From Methylobacterium sp. J-088 (GTDB lineage: Bacteria; Pseudomonadota; Alphaproteobacteria; Rhizobiales; Beijerinckiaceae): 64,000 nt of DNA. Below, piece by piece: positions 54,382 through 62,245 of the stretch. Location of the stretch: assembly GCF_022829295.1 (NCBI RefSeq), contig NZ_JAKSYH010000209.1, positions 62,001 to 126,000 on the forward strand, in the 5' to 3' direction. A program made the translations under genes and the position numbers. Below the pieces are notes generated by a model. That model searched no databases. It was given only the letters and a program-made list of their open reading frames with translations, and was not told the DNA's origin. Positions within the stretch are counted from its first letter, which is position 1. Each line of letters opens with the position of its first letter.

Positions 54382-55494
54382 ATGCCGAACAGCCCGATCC
54401 TGCAGCCGGTCACGATTGGTGGCCTGAGCCTCAAGAACCGCGTCGTGATGGCACCGCTCACCCGCAGCCGCTCGGACAACGACGGGGTGCCGCCGGAATT
54501 CGCCGCCGATTATTACGGCCAGCGGGCGAGCGCCGGCCTGATCGTCGCGGAGGCGACCAACGTCTCGCCCCAGGCCGTGGGCTACGCCTACACCCCCGGG
54601 ATCTGGTCCGACGCGCAGGTGGAGAACTGGTCGCGGATCGTCCGGACCGTCCACGCGAATGACGGTCTGATCTTTCTTCAACTCTGGCACACGGGCCGGA
54701 TCTCGCATCCCGACCTGCAGCCGGGCGGGGACCTTCCGGTCTCGGCCTCGGCGATCAAGCCAGAGGGCACCGCTTTCACGCGCGAGGGGATGAAGCCCCA
54801 CGTGACGCCCCGTGCCCTGGAGACCGACGAGATCCCCGGCATCGTGGCGGATTACCGCCGAGCTGCGGAGAACGCCAAGCGTGCGGGGTTCGACGGCGTC
54901 GAGGTCCACTCGGCCAACAACTACCTGCTCGAACAATTCGTGCGTGATTCGACCAACCGGCGGACCGACCGCTACGGCGGCTCGATCGAGAACCGTCTGC
55001 GCTTTCCCCTGGAGGTGGTTCAGGCCGTGACCGAGGTCTGGGGCGGCGGTGACCGCGTCGGCATCCGGATCTCACCGGCCACGACGCAGCCGGGCGAGAC
55101 CCCGCTGGATTCCGATCCGAACGTTACCTACGGACGCTATCTCGATGCGCTCAACCGGTTCGGGCTTCTCTACGTCCACGCGATCGAAGGCGTGACGCAG
55201 CAGACCCGTGACGCGCCGGAGGGCGTCGATCTCCGGGCGCTACGCCGCCGCTTCGAGGGCGCCTACATCGGCAACAACGGGCTGACCCTCGATCTCGCCG
55301 AGCGGGAGCTGGCCGAAGGTCGGGCCGACCTGTTCAGCTTCGGCCGGTCCTACCTCGCCAATCCCGATTTGGTGGAGCGGTTCGCCACCGGCGCACCCGT
55401 GGCCGAGGCGCCGAAGGCCTATTGGTACGGGGGAGGTGCGAACGGCTATTCCGACTGGCCCGGCATGAATGGGCCGGTTCCCGTGCGTCGGTGA
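54382..55494 (+). CDS. Old-yellow-enzyme family alkene reductase (NemA-like)
   Basis: A 370-residue FMN flavoprotein that reduces activated C=C bonds and nitro compounds with NADPH. Signatures: MAPLTRSRSDNDGVPPEFAA (FMN site), LQLWHTGRISHPDLQPGG, GFDGVEVHSANNYLLEQF with the substrate-binding His/Asn pair, DSTNRRTDRYGGSIENRLRF and LFSFGRSYLANPDLVERF. It starts at ATG 54382; the longer open frame upstream lacks family sequence. No NemR-type regulator is adjacent. It is divergent from the alcohol dehydrogenase, and a joint detoxification role for aldehydes and electrophiles is plausible. Confidence 0.93.
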   Translation: MPNSPILQPVTIGGLSLKNRVVMAPLTRSRSDNDGVPPEFAADYYGQRASAGLIVAEATNVSPQAVGYAYTPGIWSDAQVENWSRIVRTVHANDGLIFLQLWHTGRISHPDLQPGGDLPVSASAIKPEGTAFTREGMKPHVTPRALETDEIPGIVADYRRAAENAKRAGFDGVEVHSANNYLLEQFVRDSTNRRTDRYGGSIENRLRFPLEVVQAVTEVWGGGDRVGIRISPATTQPGETPLDSDPNVTYGRYLDALNRFGLLYVHAIEGVTQQTRDAPEGVDLRALRRRFEGAYIGNNGLTLDLAERELAEGRADLFSFGRSYLANPDLVERFATGAPVAEAPKAYWYGGGANGYSDWPGMNGPVPVRR

Positions 55495-55534
55495 GCCGGC
55501 GTGCGACGCCCACCTGGGTAAACTGGTTTACGAA

Positions 55535-55550
55535 TGTTTCACGTGAAACA
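55535..55550. other. Perfect parS centromere site
   Basis: TGTTTCACGTGAAACA is a perfect 16-bp palindrome identical to the widely conserved chromosomal parS consensus bound by ParB. It lies in the 74-base gap between the OYE gene and a convergent gene, so it disturbs no coding sequence. parS sites cluster near oriC, and ParB spreading from them loads SMC. No parA or parB is in the window, and I noticed no second perfect copy here. Confidence 0.9.
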
Positions 55551-55568
55551 TCGCCGTTAACCGAGCCT

Positions 55569-55865
55569 TTATTCGTCCTCCAGCGGATCGCCAGTCCAGT
55601 GTGTCGCGAAAGCGGCGAGTTCCCGTGCCTCCGCAAAGGCCATGACGATGACGTCCCGTTCGGCCGGGCTTGCGCCCGGGTAGGGCGCGAGCTGGATCTT
55701 CACATGCGCGAGACGGCCACCGGGGGCGTTGGCCGCGAGCCAGGACTGGGCCTCAGCCGACAGCTTTTCCGGGCCGTCGAGCGCCCGCGAGTCGCCCCGC
55801 AGGACGATGACGTAGGTGCCGAGGCTGGGATCAGCCCCCTGCACCGCCTTGACGATATCGATCAC
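55569..55865 (-). CDS. Hypothetical protein coupled to EthD-like gene
   Basis: A 98-residue soluble protein starting at GTG 55865, inside the stop of the EthD-like gene (GTGA overlap), so it is translationally coupled. Sequence features: a short helix (VIDIVKAVQGADPS), a strand YVIVLRGDSRALDG and a C-terminal helix ending in acidic DPLEDE. No known motif. The overlap suggests it works with the upstream protein, possibly as a second subunit. It ends 19 bases from parS. Confidence 0.65.
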   Translation of the reverse strand: MIDIVKAVQGADPSLGTYVIVLRGDSRALDGPEKLSAEAQSWLAANAPGGRLAHVKIQLAPYPGASPAERDVIVMAFAEARELAAFATHWTGDPLEDE

Positions 55866-56173
55866 GGGCTCTCCGCAAAGTCGTTGATCTGAACCTGGGC
55901 CTGCGCCTGGGTGAAGTTCGGGATATCGGCGAAGATCTCGGTGCCATGGGCGGCAACGGCTTTCCGGAACGCGTCGACCGATTCGAAGGTCAGCAGGGCC
56001 ATGACCTGGATCGGCGCAGTGCCGCCATCCGGTGTCGCAACGCCCTTGACCACCTTGGCGTCGTGCAGGCCTAGCGCCGACCAGCGCTCCCGGACCAGCG
56101 GCATGTGATGGCCGAGGTAATAGCCCATATCGAAGCTCGGGCCGGACGGGTACATCACGCTCACGAGAATCAT
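55862..56173 (-). CDS. EthD family protein
   Basis: A 103-residue ferredoxin-like dimeric alpha/beta-barrel protein of the EthD family: MILVSVMYPSGPSFDMGYYL, GHHMPLVRERWSALGLHDAK, PIQVMALLTFESVDAFRKAV. The conserved His pair of GHHMPLV is present. EthD was found in ether degradation with a P450, but most members are of unknown role, as here. ATG 56173 has GAAGGA five bases upstream. It overlaps the following small gene by 4 bases. Confidence 0.88.
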   Translation of the reverse strand: MILVSVMYPSGPSFDMGYYLGHHMPLVRERWSALGLHDAKVVKGVATPDGGTAPIQVMALLTFESVDAFRKAVAAHGTEIFADIPNFTQAQAQVQINDFAESP

Positions 56174-56488
56174 ATTGGTCCTTCTCCCTGTGTCGCGATC
56201 CGGCTGTCCGGCCTGATGGTAAACCCGATGCGCTTTGCGGAGTCCCAAGGGACGCTTCGAGGCAACTGGAGATCATAGGGGCAGCATCGGGCGAGCCGAA
56301 AGCGAGCGCTCGAACGAGACAAGGTTGGCCGGTTCGTACGCGGAAAGCTAGGGCGTTGGCCCTTGGAGGCGAGATTCGTTCGCGAGAACCCCCGGTCCGA
56401 TCGGCCGATGCATCCTTCGAGGCTATCTTGCCCGGTAGGGCAAGCTTGGGAACGGGCCGGCGCGTGTCCCTTCGTGTTCAGCGGCGGG
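56174..56488. other. Intergenic region without a visible gene
   Basis: About 315 bases between the EthD-like gene and the end of the NHL-repeat gene, both on the minus strand. Some frames are open, but none has a ribosome site or recognisable product. The EthD promoter probably lies here. I see no clear hairpin or repeat. Confidence 0.35.
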
Positions 56489-57616
56489 TCACGGTACGCG
56501 TTTGGGCAAGCCGACATCCCCCACCGGGACGAATTTCTGCGCCCGCTTGCCGGTATCGACCTCTGTCGTGAAGACGTTCCCCTGCGAATCGATTGCGAGA
56601 TTGTGGATCCAGTGAAACTGGCCTGCCATGCGGCCGTTCCGGCCGAAGGCGCCCACCACCGCGCCTGTGGCCCGCTCCAGGGTACGGACCTCGTTGTTGG
56701 CCCCGTCGGCATTGAGGAGATAGGTCTGGTTCGCGTCCGGCCAGAGCGCCAGTTCCCAGACCGAGCCGTTGGCCCGGGTGCTCTTTTCCACGAAGAACTC
56801 CGTGACGAAGCTCCCGTCCTTCTTGAACACTTGGACCCGGTCGTTGGTCCGGTCGCAGATGTAGACCAGCCCGTCCTTGGCGATGCGCACGCAGTGGACC
56901 GGGTTGGCGAATTGCCGGGCCGGGGCGGCCGCCGGGTCATAGGGGCCGAGCTTGTCGTCGGTGGGCGGCTTGCCGTAGGCGCCCCACATCCGTTTGAACG
57001 CCCCCGTATCCCGGTCGAACACGATAATGCGGTGGTTGTAGTAGCCGTCCGCCACGTAGACCTCGTTGGCCGCCATGTCGAAATCGACGTTGGCGGGCTT
57101 GCCGAGGCGGCTGGTGTCGCGGCTGTCTGTCTGCGGGCCGGACTTGCCGATCTGCAGCACGAACTTGCCCTCGGGGGTAAACTTCAGGAGCTGCCCGTCC
57201 AGATCGCCATTGCCGGCGATCCAGACGAAACCCTGGCCGTCGATTTGGATGCCGTGCTCGTTGGCCGGCCAGTCATAGCCGGTCCCGGGACCGCCCCAGC
57301 TCCGCAGCAGGTTGCCGGCCTGATCGAATTCCAGCACCGGCGGGGCCGGCTTGCAGCATTTGGTCCGGGGCGGATCGAGGCTTGCGGCCTTCTCGTCGTC
57401 GGTGAGGGTGCGCGGTCGCTGGATCACCCAGACATGGTCCTGTGCGTCGATGGCGACGCCCGCGGCCTGACCCAGAATCCAGGCGTTCGGCAGCGGCTTC
57501 GGCCAAGCGGGATCGACTTGAAACCGCGGCGGGTCCGTGGCCGCCGCCGGACCCGCGAGGGCGAGCAGGCAGGCGAGCGCCGGCAGCGCGGCAACGATCC
57601 TCGCAGAGATCCGCAT
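56489..57616 (-). CDS. Exported NHL-repeat beta-propeller protein (peptidylamidoglycolate-lyase-like)
   Basis: A 375-residue periplasmic protein. Signal peptide: ARIVAALPALACLLALAG, cleaved near AAA. The rest is a six-bladed NHL-type propeller with repeated units such as GVAIDAQDHVWVIQR, GIQIDGQGFVWIAGNGD, VDFDMAANEVYVADGYYNHR, VHCVRIAKDGLVYICDR and NLAIDSQGNVFTTEV. Similar proteins are annotated as peptidyl-alpha-hydroxyglycine alpha-amidating lyase homologues, but bacterial members rarely have proven activity. A CC pair (TKCCKPAPP) in a loop might bind metal. ATG 57616 gives the signal peptide. It lies just downstream of the small RNA terminator. Confidence 0.85.
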   Translation of the reverse strand: MRISARIVAALPALACLLALAGPAAATDPPRFQVDPAWPKPLPNAWILGQAAGVAIDAQDHVWVIQRPRTLTDDEKAASLDPPRTKCCKPAPPVLEFDQAGNLLRSWGGPGTGYDWPANEHGIQIDGQGFVWIAGNGDLDGQLLKFTPEGKFVLQIGKSGPQTDSRDTSRLGKPANVDFDMAANEVYVADGYYNHRIIVFDRDTGAFKRMWGAYGKPPTDDKLGPYDPAAAPARQFANPVHCVRIAKDGLVYICDRTNDRVQVFKKDGSFVTEFFVEKSTRANGSVWELALWPDANQTYLLNADGANNEVRTLERATGAVVGAFGRNGRMAGQFHWIHNLAIDSQGNVFTTEVDTGKRAQKFVPVGDVGLPKRVP

Positions 57617-57730
57617 GGCGTGTCCTCCCGCGCCTGTCCCGGCGCTCGGCGCCAGCATGACGTCAGGACCCGGCCGGATCCAGTCGGACAGACACGGTTC
57701 GGTGACAGGCCCCCATGGACCACCGCACAG

Positions 57731-57820
57731 AAAAAAGGCCACTCCCGAAGGAGCGGCCCGAAGTCTAGGGAGGAAACGCCCAAGAAGGGCTGCGGGACCG
57801 CGACGCCATCGCTGTCCCGC
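57731..57820 (-). ncRNA. mmgR/suhB (alpha-r8)-type trans-acting small RNA
   Basis: A structured RNA of about 90 bases on the minus strand. Order 5' to 3': hairpin 1 (57820-57792, GCGGGAC/GTCCCGC with an inner GCGA/TCGC), hairpin 2 (57790-57778, GCCC-TTCTT-GGGC), a single-stranded stretch with GTTTCCTCCCT (57777-57767), then the terminator GGCCGCTCC-TTCG-GGAGTGGCC and six T. A promoter fits exactly: CTTGCAA (57856-57850), 17 bases, AGATTG (57832-57827), start near 57820. From memory, UUUCCUCCCU between two stem-loops is the hallmark of the Hfq-binding mmgR/suhB family of Hyphomicrobiales. Its CCUCC can pair with Shine-Dalgarno sequences. Family identity should be confirmed with the Rfam model. 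Confidence 0.75.
57737..57758 (-). terminator. Intrinsic terminator of the small RNA
   Basis: A 9-bp stem (one G-U pair) closed by a UUCG tetraloop, followed on the minus strand by TTTTTT (57736-57731). This is the clearest intrinsic terminator in the window, and no protein gene lies directly upstream of it. Confidence 0.85.
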
Positions 57821-57826
57821 GCTGCA

Positions 57827-57856
57827 CAATCTGCGCCTGCGGCGAAAAATTGCAAG
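57827..57856 (-). promoter_or_regulatory. Predicted promoter of the small RNA
   Basis: CTTGCAA and AGATTG separated by 17 bases on the minus strand; the predicted start coincides with the base of hairpin 1. Just upstream, the palindrome GGACAGCACTGCTGTCC (57864-57880) could be an operator. Confidence 0.5.
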
Positions 57857-58154
57857 ACCATCAGGACAGCACTGCTGTCCTTTTGTGCGGCGGCACACGT
57901 GTCCACGGAACCCTGTGTTGAAAATGCCGCAGGCTCATTCCGGAGGGTAGATCTCGGAGATCCCGGATAAAACCGGTGTCGCCTGCCGCGTAAGTCGCTG
58001 GCCCGATGCAGAATTGGCACGTTCATCCCGGCTGCTTCCCCGGGACTCGATGATCGCCGGGCGTGTCCACGCCCGAGAGAGACGACGACGCATTCCGCTC
58101 TAGCTTTCATGTCCAGTGTTGGGCGCATGGCGCGAAGTGGGGATCAGGGTGAGC
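57857..58154. other. Gap between the small RNA and the photolyase gene
   Basis: About 300 bases without a supported gene. It contains the 17-bp palindrome GGACAGCACTGCTGTCC at 57864-57880. It presumably contains the photolyase promoter. I see no other clear signal. Confidence 0.4.
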
Positions 58155-59543
58155 ATGGCGATCCAGGGTGAGCGGATCCGGGTTCTCAACGATGTCGAGC
58201 CGCGCGAAGACGGAGCTTACGTGCTCTATCTCCTGCAGCAGGCCAATCGGGCCTCGTTCAATCCGGCGCTTGAACTCGCTATTGAGGAAGCGAACCGCCT
58301 GGACCTCCCGGTGGTCGCCTGCTTCGGTCTGCTCGATGGCGCCAGCGGCTTTCCCGAGGCCAACGCCCGGCATTACGCCTTCCTGCTTCAGGGTCTCGCG
58401 GATGCGAAGGCCGGTCTGGAGAAGCGCGGGATCGGCTTCGTCATGCGCAAGGCCTCGCCCGCCAAGGTCGCCATCGACCTCGCGAAGGATGCGGCACTCG
58501 TCGTCCTCGACCGGGGCTATCTCGCCATCCAGAAGGGCTGGTACGCGGAGATCATCAAGGCGGTGAAGGTCCGGATCGTCCAGGTCGAGGGCGACGTGGT
58601 GGTGCCAGTCGAGACCGCCTCGAAGAAGCACGAATACGCCGCCCGGACCCTGCGGCCGAAGCTGAACCGGCTCTGGGATCCGTTCATCGAAGAGCTGAAG
58701 CCGCGCAAGCCCAAGCATGCGGCCGAGACGCTCAAGCTGAAGAGCGCCATCGACGTCTCGGACCCCGAGTCGGTACTCGCCGGCATGACGCTCGATCGCG
58801 AGGTCGGGCCGGTGAAGCGCTTCATCGGCGGCGAGACGCAGGCCCGCAAGCGCTTGAAGGCGTTCGTGGCGGACAGCTTCGCGGGCTACGGCGCGGGCCG
58901 CAACATGCCGGAGGCGGCCGCCGCCTCGCACATGAGCCCCTACCTGCATTTCGGTCAGATCTCGCCCGTCGAGATCGCCCTGGCGGTGCGCGAAGCCAAG
59001 ATCGGCGACGACGACGATCGGGGCGCCTATCTGGAGGAACTGATCGTCCGGCGCGAACTCGCGATGAACCACGTCTTCTACACGGAGGGCTACGATTCGT
59101 ACGAGAAGGCCGTGCCGGATTGGGCGCGTAAGACGCTTGCCGAGCACGCGAAGGATGAACGCCCACACGCCTATTCGGAGGCCGAACTGGCGGCTGGCGA
59201 GACCCACGACCTCTACTGGAACGCCGCGATGCGGGAGATGCGCGAGACCGGCTACATGCACAACCAGCTGCGGATGTACTGGGGTAAGAAGATCCTCGAT
59301 TGGTCCCCCACGCCCGAGGAGGGGTTCGCCCGCACGCTCCGGCTCAACAACCGCTACTTCCTCGATGGGCGCGACGCGAACTCCTTCACCAATGTCGCCT
59401 GGGTCTACGGCCTGCACGACCGGCCCTGGGCGAGGCGCAAGGTTTTCGGGACCGTCCGCTACCAGAGCGAGAACTCACTGAAGAAGTTCGACGCGAAGGG
59501 GTACGTGAAGGCGGTGGAGAACCTCTGCGCCGCGGAGGGTTGA
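58155..59543 (+). CDS. Class II deoxyribodipyrimidine photolyase
   Basis: A 462-residue FAD enzyme that uses blue light to split cyclobutane pyrimidine dimers. It matches the class II group: an N-terminal alpha/beta antenna domain (YVLYLLQQANRASFNPALEL), then the FAD domain with MSPYLHFGQISPVEIAL, RRELAMNHVFY, TGYMHNQLRMYWGKKILDW and NRYFLDGRDANSFTNVAWVY. ATG 58155 is preferred to an open frame starting at 58116. It stands alone after the small RNA region. It fits a bacterium exposed to sunlight, such as a leaf-surface dweller (inference). Confidence 0.94.
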   Translation: MAIQGERIRVLNDVEPREDGAYVLYLLQQANRASFNPALELAIEEANRLDLPVVACFGLLDGASGFPEANARHYAFLLQGLADAKAGLEKRGIGFVMRKASPAKVAIDLAKDAALVVLDRGYLAIQKGWYAEIIKAVKVRIVQVEGDVVVPVETASKKHEYAARTLRPKLNRLWDPFIEELKPRKPKHAAETLKLKSAIDVSDPESVLAGMTLDREVGPVKRFIGGETQARKRLKAFVADSFAGYGAGRNMPEAAAASHMSPYLHFGQISPVEIALAVREAKIGDDDDRGAYLEELIVRRELAMNHVFYTEGYDSYEKAVPDWARKTLAEHAKDERPHAYSEAELAAGETHDLYWNAAMREMRETGYMHNQLRMYWGKKILDWSPTPEEGFARTLRLNNRYFLDGRDANSFTNVAWVYGLHDRPWARRKVFGTVRYQSENSLKKFDAKGYVKAVENLCAAEG

Positions 59544-59682
59544 AGGAGGCCGGTCCGGGATCAGGGCCCCCCAATCGTGCCCGGGCGGTATGCCGGGGCC
59601 GGCGTGCCATGACTGACCTGGGCCACGCCACAGCAAGTGCGGTATAGCGTCCGCTCCGGCGGCGCGGGTGCAGTACTCGATC

Positions 59683-61062
59683 ATGGTGGACACACGGGAC
59701 GACGTGCGGGAAACGACTGGAGCCCTCCGCCCGCGGCGCTCCCGCTACCGCCGCTCGATCATGCGCCTGCGCTCGGCCTCGCTGGAGGCCTACCCGCTCT
59801 GGCGCGGCCGGATGCTGTTCCTGGCCGGGGGCATCTGCGTCGGCCTCGCTGCCGTGCTGATGGCCAAGGGGGCGGACCTCGCGCAGGACGGCTTCCGGCG
59901 GGCGATCGCAATCTCGCCATTGATCGCCCTGGTGCTGACGCCGGCCGGCTTCGCGCTCGCGGCGCTGCTCGCCCGCACGGTGTTCCCGAATTCGCAGGGC
60001 TCGGGAATCCCGCAGGTGATCGCGGCCCGGCACGCCCGGGACGCGCGCTTCCGGTTCTCGCTGATCTCCCCCCGGGTGGCCCTCGGCAAGGTGCTGGTGC
60101 TGTTCCTGGGGCTGTTCTGCGGTGCCTCGGCGGGCCGCGAGGGACCGACCGTGCAGGTCGGCGCCGCCATCATGGCCGCCTTCGGTCGGCTCACGCCGGA
60201 CCGCCTGCCGGGCCTGCTGCTCGCCGGCGGCGCGGCCGGCGTCGCGGCGGCCTTCAACACGCCGCTCGCCGGCATCGTGTTCGGCATCGAGGAGCTCGGC
60301 CGGGCCTACGAGGCGCGCTCCTCCGGCCTGATCGTGGCCGGGATCGTGGCGGCGGGCCTGACCTCCCTGTGGCTTCTGGGCAATTACACCTATTTTGGCA
60401 CCACCCAGGCCGAGCTGCCGTTGGCGGCGAGTTGGGTCGTGCTGCTGATCGCGACCGTCGGCGGGCTCGCGGGCGGCCTGTTCAGCCGGATCGTGATCCT
60501 GTTCGCCCGCGGCCTGCCCGGACGGGCCGGCCGCCTGATCCGGGGCCGCCCGGTGGTGTTCGCGGCCATCTGCGGCCTATGCGTCGCCCTGTGCGGCCTC
60601 GCCTCCGGAGGCACCGCCTACGGCACCGGCTACGAGGAGGCCCGGAACATCCTCCACGGCGATGCCGCGGCCGGGTGGGCCTACGCGCCGCTGAAATTCG
60701 CCGCCACCGTGCTGAGCTCGATCAGCGGCATCCCGGGCGGCCTGTTCGCGCCCTCGCTCGCGGTCGGGGCTGGCCTCGGCGGCACGGTCCACGGCCTCCT
60801 GCCCGACATGCCGGTGGGCGCCCTCGTGCTGATCGGCATGGTGGCCTATCTGACGGGCGTGCTCCAGGCGCCGATCACCAGCTTCGTCATCGTCACCGAG
60901 ATGACCCAGAACCACGCCATGATGATCCCGCTGATGGTGGCCGCGCTGGTCTCCGACGTCGCCTCGAAGGCGGTCTGCCGGGGCGGGCTCTACCACACGC
61001 TCGCAGAGATCATGCTGGAGCGGGCCGACGTGCCGGCGCAGCCGGTGAGCAAGACCGGCTGA
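59683..61062 (+). CDS. ClC-family chloride channel or H+/Cl- antiporter
   Basis: A 459-residue polytopic membrane protein of the ClC family, with about 16-18 helices. The anion-path signatures are GSGIPQV, GREGPTVQVGA (with the gating Glu) and GGLFAPSLAVGAGLGG. PLAGIVFGIEELGRAYEARS is also typical. No CBS domains are attached. The N-terminus is basic (RRSRYRRSIMRLR). ATG 59683 or GTG 59668 may be the start. Antiporter versus channel cannot be decided: the proton Glu position is not clear by eye. Confidence 0.93.
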   Translation: MVDTRDDVRETTGALRPRRSRYRRSIMRLRSASLEAYPLWRGRMLFLAGGICVGLAAVLMAKGADLAQDGFRRAIAISPLIALVLTPAGFALAALLARTVFPNSQGSGIPQVIAARHARDARFRFSLISPRVALGKVLVLFLGLFCGASAGREGPTVQVGAAIMAAFGRLTPDRLPGLLLAGGAAGVAAAFNTPLAGIVFGIEELGRAYEARSSGLIVAGIVAAGLTSLWLLGNYTYFGTTQAELPLAASWVVLLIATVGGLAGGLFSRIVILFARGLPGRAGRLIRGRPVVFAAICGLCVALCGLASGGTAYGTGYEEARNILHGDAAAGWAYAPLKFAATVLSSISGIPGGLFAPSLAVGAGLGGTVHGLLPDMPVGALVLIGMVAYLTGVLQAPITSFVIVTEMTQNHAMMIPLMVAALVSDVASKAVCRGGLYHTLAEIMLERADVPAQPVSKTG

Positions 61063-61173
61063 CCGGCCTTAAGAAAATAAGCGGCCTGGGAGCGAACCGC
61101 GGAACGGTCTCGCTTGGCATCGGTTGAGGCAACGAAACCTAGCCCGGTCGTCGGGCGCGTGTGGAGTGACGCC

Positions 61174-61353
61174 ATGACCCTCCTGAAATGGGCCCTCATC
61201 TGCTTCGTGATCTCGCTGATCGCCGGCGGCCTCGGCTTCACAGGCATCGCCTCGGGCGCGGGCTCGCTCGCCCGGATCCTGTTCGGCCTGTTCCTGCTGG
61301 TCGCCATCGTGATCGTGGTCATCGCCTTCGCGGTCGGCCAGGCGGTGTTCTGA
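61174..61353 (+). CDS. DUF1328 small membrane protein (YtjA family)
   Basis: A 59-residue protein with two membrane helices: LLKWALICFVISLIAGGLGF and ILFGLFLLVAIVIVVIAFAV. This matches the UPF0391/DUF1328 family, whose members are stress-induced in some bacteria but of unknown role. ATG 61174 with GGAG eight bases upstream is the family start; the frame is open further up. The SDR gene begins about ten bases after its stop, so the two may be cotranscribed. Confidence 0.9.
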   Translation: MTLLKWALICFVISLIAGGLGFTGIASGAGSLARILFGLFLLVAIVIVVIAFAVGQAVF

Positions 61354-61363
61354 GGCGCGCGTG

Positions 61364-62218
61364 ATGCGCGGCACGGTCTGCCTCGTCACCGGGGCGACCA
61401 ACGGGATTGGCTACGAGACGGCCTTGGGCCTCGCGCGTCTGGGCGCGCGAGTCGCCATCGTCGGGCGCGATTCCGCGCGGACGCGGGCGAGCGCGGAGCG
61501 GATCCGCGCCGCGGTGCCGGGCGCCGTGGTCGATCCGCACATCGCCGACCTTTCGGCGCAGGCCGAGATCCACCGTCTCGCCGCGACCCTGCGGGACGCC
61601 TATCCGCGCCTCGACGTGCTGGTGAACAATGCCGGCGCGATCTTCGACCACCGCACCCTGACCGTCGACGGGATCGAGCGCACTTGGGCGCTCGACCATC
61701 TGGGCTACGTGCTGCTGACGCTCGAATTGCTCGATACCCTCAAGGCGTCCGCGGCGGCCGGCGGCAAGCCGCGGATCGTCAACGTCGCCTCCGCGGCGCA
61801 TTACCGGGGGCATGTCGATTTCGACGACATCGAGGGGGCCCGGCGCTACGGGGCCATGCGGGCCTACGCGCAGGCCAAGCTCGGCAATGTACTGTTCACC
61901 TATGCCCTAGCTCAACGGCTGCGGGGCGAGGGCATCACGGTGAATGCCCTGCATCCGGGGGTAATCAATACGGGTTTCGCCCGGAACACCGGCGGCCTGT
62001 TCGGCACCGCATGGTCGCTGCTGCGGCCGTTCCTGACCACGCCGGAGAAGGGGGCGCAGACCTCGCTCCACGTGGCGAGTGCCCCCGAGCTCGACGGCGT
62101 CACGGGCCGCTACTTCTCCCATTCCAAGCCCAAGGCCTCCTCGTCCGAGAGCCGCGACGAGGGTGTGCAGGAGCGGGTCTGGGCGCTGAGCCTGAAGCAG
62201 GTGGGGCGGAGTGGGTAA
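61364..62218 (+). CDS. SDR family oxidoreductase (retinol-dehydrogenase-like)
   Basis: A 284-residue SDR with TGATNGIG at about 10-17, VNNAGAIFD, the catalytic Ser in NVASAAHYRG and Tyr-x3-Lys in YAQAKLGNVL. The Arg after beta-2 (GRDSART) favours NADP(H). The sequence LTVDGIERTWALDHLGYVLL and the long C-terminus match the retinol-dehydrogenase/WW-domain oxidoreductase-like group. GTG 61361 or ATG 61364 may be the start. The substrate is unknown. It follows the DUF1328 gene closely. Confidence 0.9.
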   Translation: MRGTVCLVTGATNGIGYETALGLARLGARVAIVGRDSARTRASAERIRAAVPGAVVDPHIADLSAQAEIHRLAATLRDAYPRLDVLVNNAGAIFDHRTLTVDGIERTWALDHLGYVLLTLELLDTLKASAAAGGKPRIVNVASAAHYRGHVDFDDIEGARRYGAMRAYAQAKLGNVLFTYALAQRLRGEGITVNALHPGVINTGFARNTGGLFGTAWSLLRPFLTTPEKGAQTSLHVASAPELDGVTGRYFSHSKPKASSSESRDEGVQERVWALSLKQVGRSG

Positions 62219-62245
62219 GTCGAGATAGGTTTAGTGCGGGCCGCC

